Shown: in pieces, positions 11,515 to 24,000 of the stretch
Numbering within the stretch: position 1 is the first letter of the stretch
How the letters are laid out: each line of letters starts with the position of its first letter
Assembly (NCBI GenBank): GCA_020064725.1
Contig: JAGTWJ010000019.1
Span: 1,860,001-1,924,000, forward strand
Direction of reading: 5' to 3'
DNA length: 64,000 bases
Source of the DNA: Drechslerella dactyloides
Taxonomy: Eukaryota > Ascomycota > Orbiliomycetes > Orbiliales > Orbiliaceae
Notes under the pieces: model-generated
What the model saw: the letters and a program-made list of their open reading frames with translations, nothing else
Databases searched by the model: none
What the model was told of the DNA's origin: nothing
Position numbers and translations under genes: made by a program

Positions 11515-12586
11515 CTATGACAACTGCTGGAACAGGGCAAGCACGCTTTTGACACCGTGTATGCTGTTCAGATCAGGTCCCTCGCCGGGAGTCCAGCTCG
11601 CGTGGGCAAAGTCAATCAGCTTGAGGTCCTCGACCTTTTTCGGTGGCGGGGCGTTCTCATCTTCGTCTTCCTCGTCATCTTCATCTTCATCTTCAGCGGG
11701 ATTCTTCTCCTTCTTCTCCTTCTCGAGGAGCAGGGCGTGGTCGAGAGCGTCAGCGTCGCCTTCGTAGACGAACAGCAGGCTAGCCGAGTACATTCTGCTC
11801 TCCTGGTGCTCGAGCACGTCGAGTATCTGGGCGACTTTTTCCGCGAAACGTCCCGCGATAAGCTTGCTGTGCTCAACGGGCAGCTCACCGGCGAACAGGT
11901 AGTCCTTGAAGCCGGACAGTGCTGTCTCGGCTGTAAATTTACGGCCGTAGTTCTTGTCGTAGATTTCGTAGCCGTCTTTGACGACGGAGGTGTCAGAGCC
12001 GGTGGACGACGTGGAGGCGCCCTTCCAGACTTTCATACCCGCGATGCGCATGCCCAACGGGCGGGAGGTGGTGGCATTGGCGACGTCGTCGAGGCGGGCG
12101 CGCTTTTCGAGCGGGGCTTCGTTGTCCCAGAGTTGGGCGCCAAGCTTGACGTCGAGCACGCAGGGGCGGGTGAAGCCGTAGGTGAGGTTTGATAGGACAA
12201 TGGAGGTTTCCAATGGCTTTTTAGCGGGGGTGGCAGAGGCGGTGGAGGCCTCAGTGGCGGGGGCGGTGGTTGAAGTTGTAGTTGAGGAACCAGCAGGGGC
12301 CTCGGGAGCACCGAGCTTGAGGGTGCCCATGAAGGTGGGCATCCATTTGGCGAAGGCGGGGTGGGCACTGGCGGATTCGTAGAAGGCGACCTCCTTGGGT
12401 AGACAGGGCTTGATTAGAAGGGCGCCGGACTCGTCGCGAAGCACGCCGTCACTGAATTATCATCGCGATGTTAGCCGAATGCAGATTATGAGGGGTGTAG
12501 ATGCGGGGGAGTGCTTACTGGCCGGCAGCGGCGTGGCTGAAGCGCTTGATGAGGCCCGGGGAGACAAATTTGGATGCGTCAGCCAT
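11515..12586 (-). CDS. ARG82: Inositol polyphosphate multikinase
   Basis: It phosphorylates inositol trisphosphate to IP4/IP5 (IPMK/Ipk2 family), feeding the inositol phosphate pathway that affects transcription and mRNA export. Two exons, 12519-12586 and 11515-12451, with a 67-nt intron; 334 aa. The catalytic signature P-X3-D-X-K-X-G appears as PCVLDVKLG at residues 119-127. Other family blocks are SASLLFVYEGD, the LAM-like block FTAETALSGFKDYLF, and the C-terminal IDFAHASWTPGEGPDLNSI with the metal-binding DFAH. An acidic Asp/Glu-rich insert (about residues 260-285) is common in this position. A Thr/Ala/Pro-rich loop (residues 75-100) is extra. The start is the only ATG giving a phase-correct first exon. 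Confidence 0.93.
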
Positions 12587-13085
12587 TGTGATTGCCGTTT
12601 CTTGATCGTGGTGCTGTGTAGCTGGGGAGTGGTGGTGGATGCGGTGGTGATGAATTGATGCGGGGTGGTGATGCGGGGTGATAAGATGAGATGGAGCGGG
12701 ATGACGTTGGATGGCGATGTTTGGATGTTGGTAGCACAGGCCAACGCGACGGCGGGCAGCAGAGCGTGCAACGTGCAACAGTGCCTGAAATTTAAGTTAC
12801 CCTGCTTAATATTTAATATCGTGCCTGATCTTGCTTCCTCCTCCTCTTTTATATATCATCGCATCCTTCCTCGTATACTCATCTCTCCTCCTTCTCCATC
12901 AGTATTCATCTTATCTACCTGCCTCTCTTCTCATCTTCTTCAGCCATCCTCATCCTGTCCGCTTGAGCCGCTGGTTAGAGCATTAAGCCGCATTCGTATA
13001 TCAACCTTAGTATATCCTTCTAGTTTTAGTCTCCCCTACTCTACAGCATCCAGAAGTCGAACAACATTGGTATCAGTCCATCAAA
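12587..13085. other. Divergent promoter of IPMK and Arb1 genes
   Basis: About 500 bases shared by two genes reading away from each other. The Arb1 side is strongly pyrimidine-rich (CT-tracts 12830-13070), typical of fungal promoters without TATA. A GATG-rich stretch lies at 12640-12720. Confidence 0.55.
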
Positions 13086-14493
13086 ATGACCGATCCTTTC
13101 GACGACATTGTCGACCAGCTCGACTCGCTCACGACCGCGGACCCGCCGTCCGCCAGTGCTGCTGCTAGCGAAAACACAACATCGCCAACACAGCCTGACG
13201 CTAACGCTGACACTCCCGTTGCCGCAACCACGAAGAAAAAGAAGAAAAAGACCAATAGGAAGAAAGGCAAGACTCTCCCAACCGGCTTCGAGACTAACTT
13301 CACGGAAGCTCCCCTCACTCCGGAAGAATTCTCAAAGGACAAGGAGCTCTACGACCTCAATAAGGGCGTTGCTGAACGTTTGGAGACCGCCGTTCAACGC
13401 TACAAGGCCAAGCGCAAGTTCAACGACATTCGCCACCGGATGCTCGAGGCTTATCTAAACCTCGGCGGCATCAACACTGGTGCCAAGATGTTTGGCGGTG
13501 TTGACGGCAAGTTTGTGAAAGACCATGATGCAGAGGATATCGCCCGCTACAAGGCCACCGACTACGTGCCAGAAAAGATGCACCGGATCGGCGAGCCGCG
13601 CCTAGAGGAGCTCGACGAAGACTATGAGGAAGAAGAATACACTGTCGACTTTAACTACGTCGTGCGGTCCTTCCTGTATGTTACCATTGTCGCACCTCGC
13701 GCGAATTTATATGCATTGGCGGCTGACTTGATGTTATACGTATAGAACTCACAGGGTCCCATTCGCCTTCGGGATGAAGACGCCGGAAAACATTGAAATG
13801 AGCGTGAACCTAGTTCGCAACTTCCTCAACTTCATTCTCTACCATAACGTCTGCCCCGAATACACCGACAACATCAAGCTGGCTGTGAAAACTTGCGATA
13901 CCGCCGGCGAGGAACTCCCCGTCTGTGCCGTCCTCTCCGACAAGCTGCCCGGCGCCTTCAACAAGGCCTGCTCCACCCTCTTCGGGGGCTACTGGTCCCT
14001 CATCACACCGCAGTCCTGGGCGTCCGGTGAGGAAAAGAGCACGAACTACCCCGAGCCGGGCATCTCTGTTGAGGAGGCAACGCAGATATACGGATCTCTC
14101 ATTCACGAAATCCCAAACATCGACACCGCTATGCCACTCAAGGACGCCAAAGAAGTGGCGAAGGAGTGGGCTACCCTCGAAGTCGCAGGTAAATGGCTTC
14201 CGGAGCCTGGCAGCGCGCTCAAACTGGGAAAGATTATCTGCAAACCGTGGACGCAGCCGGAGGCGCGGGTGATCCCGTCTCGCTGGGACAACGTGCCGGA
14301 GGGCGTTAGTTTGTGGTGTGAGAAGACGGTGGCACAATACGCGTACGTTGGTATGCATCTGTGCTGCACTGTGCATGAGCTGGCCAATGGCCTGGTGTAC
14401 TTTGACGAGATCTCGGGAGTGATGTGTTCGCAGTTCTTAGAAATTATCGACGAGAAGGACCTTGAGGTCGACAGCGACTTTGACTTTGACTAA
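13086..14493 (+). CDS. arb1: Arb1, subunit of the Argonaute siRNA chaperone (ARC) complex
   Basis: In fission yeast Arb1, with Arb2 and Ago1, forms the ARC complex that handles duplex siRNA and is needed for RNAi-directed heterochromatin. Two exons, 13086-13675 and 13746-14493 (phase 2, GTATGT...TATAG), give 445 aa. After an Ala/Ser/Thr-rich N-terminus and a poly-Lys nuclear-localisation stretch comes the Arb1 family core: LPTGFETNFTEAPLTPEE, a helix with AVQRYKAKRKF, LNLGGINTGAKMFGGV, then FLTHRVPFAFGM across the intron. The C-terminal half has YWSLITPQSW. The name rests on recall of the Pfam family for Arb1. Its presence suggests this fungus keeps nuclear small-RNA machinery. Confidence 0.82.
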
Positions 14494-14921
14494 AGCTCGG
14501 TAGTAATCGGTTTAAGGCGAACTGGGGCACTACTGGCGATTATTGTAGCTAGGCTAAGACGGGACTTTCTAATGTTAATGATAATGCAATTCAGGGTTTG
14601 AGATGATGGGCAACTGTGATCATTAGTTGCTCTATAACTACCCTTCCATAAGAATATAATAGATAAAGATACGTCGGCGGTTGTCTCGCGAGCCAGACTA
14701 CCGTACTCTAACCGGTGAAGCTGGCGTGCCATAGGCAGTCGCAATTTGGTTTACGAGACAACGTTGGCGGGCAGAGTGAGAGACGGCTTAAGGGTAATCA
14801 TATAGTACATACATGCCTGCTAATTTAAAAAAAAACATAAACTCGCTCTCGTAACCATCGTGGAAATACCAAATAAACAGGAGGAATACAGTGTGCAATA
14901 CTATGACCATAGTATAATGAG
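14494..14921. other. Convergent intergenic region (Arb1 / NECAP 3' ends)
   Basis: About 430 AT-rich bases between two 3' ends, with an A-run near 14827 that could serve 3' processing on the plus strand. No gene seen. Confidence 0.5.
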
Positions 14922-15890
14922 TTAGACGAAGTCGCCAAACTCGTCGTCAAAGCCGCCGGACCGCGAGGATGTTGGCGGCGCAGGTATACCCGTGAATGCG
15001 GACTCAGCAAACAGCATCTCGCTCTCCGTCATACTTTGTCGCTTCTTCTTGATGTCGTCGGCGCTCGGTGGCGGCGGGAGGAAGGGGAGTGGGAAGGCTG
15101 AGGCGTCCGAGGGTGTTGGGGATGCATTGGCGGCCGGTCTTCGTCGTCCCTTGTTCTATATTTCATGTAGTAATCAGCAAGATGTCCAGAATCGATTCTT
15201 CGATTAGCGGGTAGAAAGTCGGTGCATACGCCAATTGTTATGCTGATGGTTTCGCCTTCTTTGAGAGAATAGTCCTTCGGCGGCTCGTTCAGTATCGCGG
15301 CTGCAGCACGGCTTGGTGTCCCAGGCGCGGCAGCCGTCCTTCCAGTGCCGTACGATGTTCGGCCGCCGGCACCAGCGTTGGAGGCGGCGTTCTGGTCGTC
15401 CATGTTGTTGTGCCGGCGGACTTCTTGTAGGCAGACGCCGAAATCGAAGGCGTCAGAGCGCTCTTCGAAGCCGATGCCTAGGTATGCACGGCGGGCACCG
15501 TCGACGACGCGGACAGCGAAGAATCGGGAGGAGTCGGTGACGGGAGTGACGCAGTAAGAGCCCTAAAATTGCAGAGTCAATAAAAGTTCTTGGTCACACT
15601 CGATTCATTGTATTCTGAAAGTGGGTCCGCAGAAATATATAACACACCTCATATGGCCCATTGGCGAACAGCTCGCCGGAATTCGGGTCCTCGAGCTTGA
15701 TGTCCGTCCGGACATTCGCGCCATCTATATCGGAGGTTTCAATGACGCGGATGCGCGCTGTAAAGATGACGGAGCTAGGGTCATCGATACGCCAATCGGC
15801 GGCCTTGTACCCCTTGTTGGCCGTCAGCGGGGGCACCGCGTAGCAGTGCACGCGGCCGAGGAACAGCACGCGCTCGATCTTTTCGTCCAT
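14922..15890 (-). CDS. NECAP-like adaptin-ear-binding coat-associated protein
   Basis: NECAPs act at clathrin-coated pits, where they bind and help recycle the AP-2 adaptor. Three exons, 15648-15890, 15230-15562 and 14922-15155, joined in phase 0, give 269 aa. The N-terminal PH-like NECAP domain shows DEKIERVLFLGRVHCYAVPP, GYKAADWRI, SSRFFAVRVVDGARRAYLGI and GIGFEERSDAFDFGVCLQEV. The linker block YSLKEGETISITIG follows, then a Pro-rich tail. The tail ends in a Phe/Asp-rich acidic motif (FDDEFGDFV), the type of short motif that binds adaptin ears. The last exon was found by splicing at GGC|GTATGC...ATATAG; without it the frame runs into unrelated sequence. Confidence 0.9.
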
Positions 15891-17014
15891 GGCATCAATT
15901 GCAGGATGGTATCCCAGCGGAGCGATATACTAGTCGAACAGTCGGATTTTCGGCGTCCGTGCGTGTCGGCGGTGAGTATCTCTCGAATCAAGGTGATGGC
16001 GGCGGGGTCGCAATCGATTACGTTGGACGGAGCATGGTCGTGAACAGATGGGCGAGGTGATGTATTTGTATTTTGCAGAGCTGCAGCTAGCGACGTTACT
16101 AGCTGGGAGCTGCAGTTACCAGCTGCAGCAGTTGCTGCATGCAAGTGCTGGCTGGCAGTCGCGCCTGATTGGCTGGTCGGCGGAGGGGCCAGCAGCTAGC
16201 TGCGCACTCGACAGGGGTCCCGCTACGGCGGGGCAGCAGGCACAATTTTTTAGCTCCAGAAGCGTTTACTTGGAGCTGTTATATATATCGAGCAGGGTGG
16301 GATGGGATGTGGTGCACGGTGAGGAGCTCATGGAGGGGGCTATCCCGAAGTGGATATCCCGCCCGATGCTGTCGCGATGTATAAGCTTCATGGTGGTGAG
16401 CTCAGCGGCGAGGTTGAAGTGCTTTTGACTGCTGGGAAAGCATAATTGTGTTGGCCTGGGTGTCCAGTCTTATCGATAAGCGCTTTGGCTTGTGTTACGT
16501 TACGTCGACGTCTACAACCTGCACCGCTATTATCCAGATGTGGAAGTATACTACCAAAGCAGCAATTACTCATAGGGGACTTGAGGGATATCGTATCACT
16601 AATCCTTCAATATAGACCGTCATCGGTCTGCTTTACAATTTACGCAGGACGCTAAGAGCAAAGTCACATACCTATACATAACTGGTCTCGCAAACGTTTA
16701 AACCAAAGATCAAGTACACATGGAACGGGCTTTTATACATGTATACATCTACACTGCGTGACTTTGCCGGCACGTCTCTTGATCAAGCGCAAGTTAGTGC
16801 CTTCCTTTGGCTGCGTAGTGCCTCACCACGCTATTCTAATCGCCATTCTAGTCCCTCATGCTGCTCTGGGGGCTAATCGATGTCTTTGACCACCATTGCA
16901 AATATTGAAATCCGCCCGTTCCCAAGAACCGGTAAATAAAATACATGTTAGCTACACCAGATTTGCAGATATTGAGTTTCAATTCAATTGAGCCAGGTGC
17001 GAGTCCAAGGTTGA
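15891..17014. other. Intergenic: NECAP promoter and permease 3' flank
   Basis: About 1.1 kb. The NECAP-proximal part has three AGCTGCAG octamers (listed separately) and a TATATATATCG stretch near 16281. Open frames across 16048-16655 have no family resemblance and lie over this promoter, so they are not called. Confidence 0.45.
16079..16128. repeat. Three AGCTGCAG octamers upstream of NECAP
   Basis: Exact AGCTGCAG copies at 16079-16086, 16108-16115 and 16121-16128, about 190-240 bases upstream of the NECAP start codon. Further CAGC/GCTG words surround them. They may be binding sites (CAGCTG-type E-box core) or a local simple-sequence expansion. Confidence 0.4.
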
Positions 17015-19852
17015 TTAAGCATTATCATTTTCCCTTCTGGGGACTCTATCACGAGGTAGCCTTGGATCCTCCTCCGCAAGTAAACTAGTTTCCTGTTCAT
17101 AAGAATCTGTGCGACGCTATCCAATGTCATAAGCACAGGTCAATATATTTACTAATCCACAACAATGAAGACAGAGACTTACCCATTCAATCAAGATGCC
17201 TTCCCAAGCTAAGTTCCCTTCCGGGTTTATCACGGCTGTTCGATGCCGAAAAACTTTCCTGTGGCGAAAAGCAGGCAAAGGGCAGAGTACGTCGAGAATA
17301 AACCAGAAGAGAATCCCGCCTCCGAACAGTGAGAAGCAAACGGTGGGGGAAACGAACCATTCCAACTGAGTGTATCGCGTTGGGCATTTATCTGGCGTAG
17401 TCTCGTTGCCAGGTTTATTGAGCGACTCTATTGTAGTCTCGTTACCAGACTTGCCAGGCGATTCCCCTGCATTGGCGTGTCCGATGAAAGGTGCGATTAC
17501 CAAGAATACCGTCGCTATGAAGTAGAGAGACAGGAATATTGGCCGCAGGAACCACGGGACGTTGATAACCTCTTTCGAAAGAGCCACCCATTCGAATCTG
17601 GTATCCCACCAAGGTTTAATATATCGAAGATATATGAGCCCACCACTCAAGATCAAGCCAAAGCAGGCTTGAAACATATAAGAGTTCATGCTAGTAAATA
17701 GTTCGTACACCTGCGAATTCCACATGCATTCATGTTCAGCAAGCTTTACCCTGGACGCAGAGTAATTACCAGATATAAGCTTACCAGATCCCCAGGGGGA
17801 GCTAGAACCAGAATAAGTGATGTTGCCCAGTGCAGGATCAAAGCTGGGATTGGGGTCTTGTCTTTCTTGGTATTATCGTTCGACTGAGCTTTACGGGAGC
17901 CGCCGAAAAGATCGGCGATAAGACGCCAGCCGCTGTCGTATTCCCCTTTCCAGAACTTATACGGTGGAAGAGTGACAATACCTTCCTTCGCAATTTCCTG
18001 CTTGACTACCGTCAGTGGAAGAGATCCGGTCAGCGACTCCCGCAATTTTCGTTGAAAATAACAATGCCGATCGCGATAAAGCTGGTAGTCACAATAATGA
18101 GACAAGGAAGGGAACTGACCTCTAGAGGCAACGAAGGTGTATGTCATTATATTCCCAAAACTCGACAAGGCGACAAGGGCCGATACGATCCGTTGTATGC
18201 TACGGAACTTTTCGTCCTGTTCCAACTCTCCGTTCGTATTGTGCCTCGCGAACAACTAGCAACAAGTCACCTTGTTTAGCAGAAACTCAGTATTCTATTT
18301 GAAGAGACAGTCCATAGGTGAAGTCTGTTATGGTTTCGTACCTGCTCAAAGAATAGGAGAAGAGGTCTTGCCGGATCACCGGTCTTGTTGTCGGGGAGCA
18401 ACTGGCCCGCTGGAATTACAAGGTACTAAGTTAACAAGCTTGGTCAACATCGTTTCAATGTCGTTGTATATATGAAGTACACATAATTGTCTCGTAAACC
18501 AAACACCCAAAGATAGCGGGCTTGCTTTGCGAGACGAGTACACATACGTAGGAGATAATTGTTAGTATATAAGTCAAGCTGGTGAAACCCGTCGCTGAGA
18601 TTGTAGCTGGGGCCAAGTTTTGGACGGGATTCTCGATCTCGCTCAGAACATCTAGTATGCGTTCAAGTGGAATCTTGTTAGCAAGCAAACGCGAGTTCGA
18701 TGTTATAAGACTTTCAGTCGTGAGCGCATGGGGCGAAAGCCTGGCCCGACCCAAGAAATTCCGATCAGCTGATTTTGTGTAGACTTACAGTTAGCGCTTT
18801 CGTACCCACTATATGCATATAAAACGTTCAGGATGGCACTCGTCCAGGTGGAAAGATTGGTTGTCATATCGGGTACCGGTTCCTTAAATAATTTACTAGG
18901 TCCAAGATTTTTCCACGCCGGGGGGTTTTGTTCTTTTATGGCCTCGAAGTCTCCTTTTCGAGCGGCAAACTCGAAGGCTCCGGCCCGAGCGGCAAACCCG
19001 AGGATGATGATAATCCAGAGGACGAGGAGCTTAATGGCAGCGAGGATATTCAACAATTTAATTCCACCTTTCCTCCATATCGAATGTACGAAGCAGGCAA
19101 AGGTAATGACGGCGATTGCGATTCCTTTTGAAGCCTTCTCGTAACATACCGAGGTCGGGTCCTCGACCCCTACCATGCGCAGAAAGTATTGCGCAAATAT
19201 GTACGAATTCCCAGCGGGATTTCCCAAAAATAGGAAGATCAAACCGTAAACGCAGACGGGTAGAAGGCCTAACTTTGCGAAGAGGTATTCGAACTGAGGC
19301 GTCGGTAACGGGCTTAGAGTTAGTTCAAAGCAGCAGGAGCCCAATATGATGAACCACCTGAACGTACATAGTTCTTTTCGCCGCCCGATCTCGGTATACA
19401 TATCCAATTTCTACCGAAACGGTCAGGATCTCGAGGCACCATCAGTCCAAATTCGATGTAAACCATGAGGCCGGATAACGCGATGAGACCACCAAGAAGC
19501 CAGAGCAGCAGTGAAGCTCCCAAAGATCCACATCCCAACAGAATTGTCGAAGGTTGCTCGAATATACCGGTGCCTAAGTCAAGCATTACAGTGTCAATAA
19601 ATGAGGTTCTCGTTGCTTGATATGATATATTTCAACGAGGGGAAACGGCAGACCAATCATGCGATTCACTATGAGGAAGAAAACGTCTATCAACTCCATT
19701 TTGTCCTCGTTTCTCGTCCGGAAAATTTCATGATTCCTGGGAGTCTCTCCGTATACATCATCTTGCCTGGCTCCCTGGCGGGATTTCTCGCTGGGTTGCA
19801 CTGACGGCTGGTTTCGGAGATGTAATTCAATGGAGTCCTGGTTATGTGACAT
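17015..19852 (-). CDS. Amino-acid permease, MUP1/LAT type
   Basis: A multispanning plasma-membrane amino-acid importer of the APC superfamily, closest by eye to fungal high-affinity methionine permeases. Nine exons: 19654-19852, 19368-19573, 18789-19293, 18548-18651, 18342-18425, 18120-18255, 17785-18005, 17183-17710, 17015-17116; all phases agree, 694 aa. Key blocks: NRMIGTGIFEQPST in TM1, VYIEFGLM, SGGEKNYFEYLF, YAYSGYESANYVLSEIENPV, ALVALSSFGNIMTYTFVASR with KQEIAKEGI, and SYMFQACFGLILSGGLIYLR. Odd points: 14 extra residues between GLMVPR and SGGEKNY, and a long loop with two near-repeats of GNETT (possible N-glycosylation). The cytosolic tail is acidic with an EQETSLL motif. An ATG further upstream in frame is possible. 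Confidence 0.87.
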
Positions 19853-21099
19853 CTCTGCTTCAGCTGAGAAGTCGTCGAGATATGTGCTTGTCGTGCCACT
19901 GGATAGTCTTTGATGTTCTATAAAACTGCACCGAGGGTTTGAGCGCTGTGAGGCTGTCAATTTCTTGCAACTTCGCGGTGGTGCTATGCATTGCGTCCTG
20001 ATAAGGACGCACCACTTGATATCGATAAATGCTGCTAAACTGTCCTCAGGAGGAATATTGCTTTGGCAACCACCAAACAAAGCAACTCCTCAGAGACGCC
20101 AGTTCAACCGGGCAGTGCTAACTTGCTTATGCATATGCATACGCCTTCACACAGACTCGTACATGTATGAAGATGCATATCCTAGTTCGAGGCTGTTCGA
20201 TTTGGCATTTGTACGACTCTCACAATGTGAACGCACAAACCAGTTGTTTTTACCGATTAGGAATTAATGCAGCAGTTGGTTTCGACCAGTGCTGCAGTTT
20301 GCTTTCCACAACTGCGCAGCTGCGTGCCAACCTGAAACATAAATTGTCGGCTTCGTCCCAGTTTTGTCGTCAAGTGGGTATCGATTCGCGTATCCGACCA
20401 TATCATTCGCGCAGTGATACAAGAGAGGGGCAAACAAATTCCTTCTAATCCCGTGTTGCGCATGCCAGGGATTATAAGTAAAGCGCGATATATCCACACT
20501 GTCAGTGCAGAACGCGGGAGAGCGGCTGATTAGTTGGGGATTCTAGCCCATTCTACCTACACGGCATTGAATTCTTGAAATATGAAGACGGGGGCACGAT
20601 AACCAGGTCCCAGCCTCGCGTGGGCACGGCTTGTTCCGAGACTACAATAGCCAATTAAGAAGTGCATGTACAACTTAAAGAATGTTGAGTCAGATCCTGC
20701 ATATACGAGACCCCGCACGATCGAGTACGACTCTCACCACAAGGCTTAACGATTTCGAGACAAAAACCTGGAAAAGGTAAAGTCTGTACAGCTAGCGAGG
20801 GGTAGGCCTGCGAATGTCCACCTTTCCTGGGTTTCCCTCCGCATCCTAAGATCTTCTAAGATCTTGTACAATTGTCATTCTTCTCTAATAGGAGCGAAGA
20901 ACATCTTGACAGCCCCTAACTTTGTGGGGCGTATGCATATACCGATATTTTAGTCTCAAAACATCAAGGCACCCATTAAACCCAATATTTCATCTTTTGA
21001 CCTTTCTTTTCCCAGAAATTGGCAAAGCTTCTTTTTGAATACGATCGACCGAACAAAGACCAGTAACAAAATTTCTCTGCTTAAAATATAACCCTCGAG
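19853..21099. other. Divergent intergenic region, permease and unknown gene
   Basis: About 1.25 kb between two genes reading outward. It includes a tandem 10-bp repeat (CTAAGATCTT twice, 20846-20865). Short open frames at 20100-20450 show no family features. The permease 5' UTR may extend to about 20080, where the frame stays open. Confidence 0.45.
20846..20865. repeat. Tandem CTAAGATCTT x2
   Basis: Two exact adjacent copies of a 10-mer containing the palindrome AAGATCTT, about 235 bases upstream of the start of the unrecognised gene at 21100. It could be a paired protein-binding site. Confidence 0.35.
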
Positions 21100-24000
21100 A
21101 TGGAAGTCAGTTTGATCGGCCCACTGTCAGAAGCTGCTCACGCACTATATGAGCGCGTTGAAGAATATAAGGATCTCGATGGCTCGATTATTGCGCTCGT
21201 CAAACAGATGGAAGCGCTGCATCAAAGCATCGAAGCACTACAAGAAACCGCTCGAATGCGGCGATTGAACCGCTCCTTTCATCAGCCATTCAACAATGAC
21301 AGGGACCCAACAGAGCATCAATTAGGCGCTCTTCTGAAGAATATCGACGGGACGCACAAGGAAGTTCGGGCTTTCTTCGAATCAGACGAGATCTCTCTCA
21401 AGTCAAGATCTCAGTCGACGATTAAGCGGTTCTTTCGACAAAACACTGTTCAAACGAAGCTCAGAAAGTTTAGACAACAGTACCAAGCACTGGCCAATAC
21501 TGTCAGTGATATCTCTAACGCTCTCGTGTCGTAAGTCTACGGTCGAAAAGTTCATCGTGCCATCTTTTCGTTTCGCCGGTTAGAGTACGGCAATACAGCT
21601 CGCGAGGCAAGTATATTCTGACTAACCATGATACTTGTACGGTTCTATCAGACATACCATACAGGAGTCGATCAACAATCCACAGTCAGACAATCGCCTG
21701 TATGCCATGAAAAACAGATTCAAAGATCCCAGCTTACTAACCCGCCCTAGAACTGTTCAGGCGGATGCTAGGGGCGAGCGTTCTCGTTCACGAGACCAGA
21801 CATACATGTGTACGACTGGAAACAGGCGTTCGGTATACATGGAGTCCTGCGCTATCGGATCGATAGTAGCGTCTCCCAGAATAGAGACAGCAGTCTTAGA
21901 AGAGCAACTGCAAAAGGAAGCACAGAACACCCACACCGAATCCCAAATGTGGTTATTCCGAGAGTTCGAGAATGGGTTCCAGCATCAATGGGTTGACCCT
22001 GGGAGTTTCCAAATTTGGTATCTCTTGGGGAAGGTCCTGCTTTGGGTCGGCAAGGTATGTCTAGTATCTATCATATATATAATATAGCAACTGGGCTCTT
22101 GCTATTGCAGAGGAGACATGAATGTTGTGAGGAATGATGCAACTATCGGGAACAGATTAAATCTAAGCCTCGGGCGAGACGATGTACAGTGTAACCCAAA
22201 TTTCGAATCCTTAGACGAAACGGAATACACAAAAAATTACGTACACCTTTTGAAGGCTGCTTGGCTCGTGTCCGAGAAAATAATGCAGCTTTTCTCAGAG
22301 GAAAGCAACTCCGGACAGTTCAACGAAAGCGTTCTGGTAGAGGTTCAAGATGTAAGCTATAGATATATGACAGACCGTTACGCACGATTGTACAAAATAT
22401 GCTAGCCTGGACTCACAAGATACCGGTATACGAATAACTGATAATATCATTTATTAAAGAGAATATATAAGTTGCTGCCAACCAGAAGAGAGCCGCCATC
22501 CAAAGACTCCATAAAAAAGGTAGGAAGGGATATATTGGATCTTGGGCTTAGCCCTGCAGAGCAGGCAAGCATTGCGCAGACGGAGACCTACAGCTTTGGT
22601 GGTTCACCCGAGGCGGCTATATATCAAAGGTAAGATAACATTTTAGACTCTGCCTTATTTCCTTCGACTAATTACCATAATCCTACAAGGACGGTTGAAT
22701 TCTCCGGCTATAAGAAAGAGAAACGCCTGATTAAAGTCATATTCGACAAAAATGGTTTCGACGAAGCTTCGCCATGGTTCAACAGCAGTACTATGACTAT
22801 TGATGACCAAAGATTGCTCCTCGAAAGCGATGGTTTTACGGTACAGACCAAAGGTGGTAAGAACAATATCACGTTTCCTATCTCCTTCCGCAGACGTTTC
22901 GCGCGTCGGCCACTAGAAGACTGAAGACTAAACGGCCGACTACCCACGCGCCGATATTTAGGACGAACGCAATACGAAAGAGAGCGCACAACCTTTACTC
23001 CAATATTCCCTGGTCCGAACCCGCGCGAGCGTCGTGAGATATTTATCCAAGGCATTGAGGATGGCTCCCGCCCGCAGAAATCGATATCGATAGGAATAGA
23101 ATTTTCAGATCAAGCCGGTGAGCCGCTAATATACCCAAACCAGACTTACATATCACAAAGACTAATTATGCCTTTAATGGCTTTAATGTTCAAGAAGTCG
23201 AAATCTTCCAGCACGCAATTTGTGGATACAGAGTTGAGAAGACGATGTAAGGCACGAGATTATGAATAGAGTTTGCGGCAAATTTGTTGAAATCTTATTA
23301 ATTGCGCGAATGTTTAGACCTGCAGTTGCGTGTGCCCTTGACATCCATCGAAAATTGATAGGGGTCAAAACGAGAAAACTAAGCAACGTTTCGGCGCAAT
23401 TCTGGAACCCGAGGCCACCACCCGGAAGCAGTGTATTTTCGAATGCAAATCCCCGTCTAGCTCGTCCAGGCCGCCGTGATTCATTGCTCGTATCGCCCGT
23501 CGAATCTTCTGTAGGATCTCGCCGCTTCCCCGGCGTTAGTGCTGGGTCATCTTCAAACAGTTCGCGATCAGCTGCCATGAGTTCCAGAGTATCGTGGGTT
23601 CCGGATTCGAGGCGTTCGACTTGCTATATTAATGCCCCGCAATGCTGCAGACTATTCATTCATGGATACGTCGGCAATGATGATTCCAAAGAGCAATTGA
23701 TCATAACGAAACGTGAGTTCAGGGTCTGTCTATTAAAGTCAGCCGTGAGATTGCTCGACTAATGATGCACTTGAAGTCAACGGCGATGTCCAGATAAAGA
23801 AAGGCCACTGTTGTGGCAATAAAGGCGGAGGAGAATCTGACATATGCTGTCCAAAGCTGGTTCTCCACAGCCGCGCTAATGCGTTCGAAGTTGTAGCTAT
23901 CACGCCTGGAGAATCCGGGAAGATCGAGCTACCACTTGACGCATACTCTTTGTTTGGTCAAAAATTTGCAAAGTATAAGATCAAGCTCGACACTGTCTTG

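Noticed and set aside
16048..16655. Plus-strand open frames upstream of NECAP
   Set aside because: No start context, splice partner or family resemblance; they overlap the promoter repeats.
22922..22924. TGA that seemed to break the orphan gene
   Set aside because: It falls inside a 105-nt intron (22857-22961) with GTAAGA donor, GACTAAAC branch site and TTTAG acceptor, which preserves phase.
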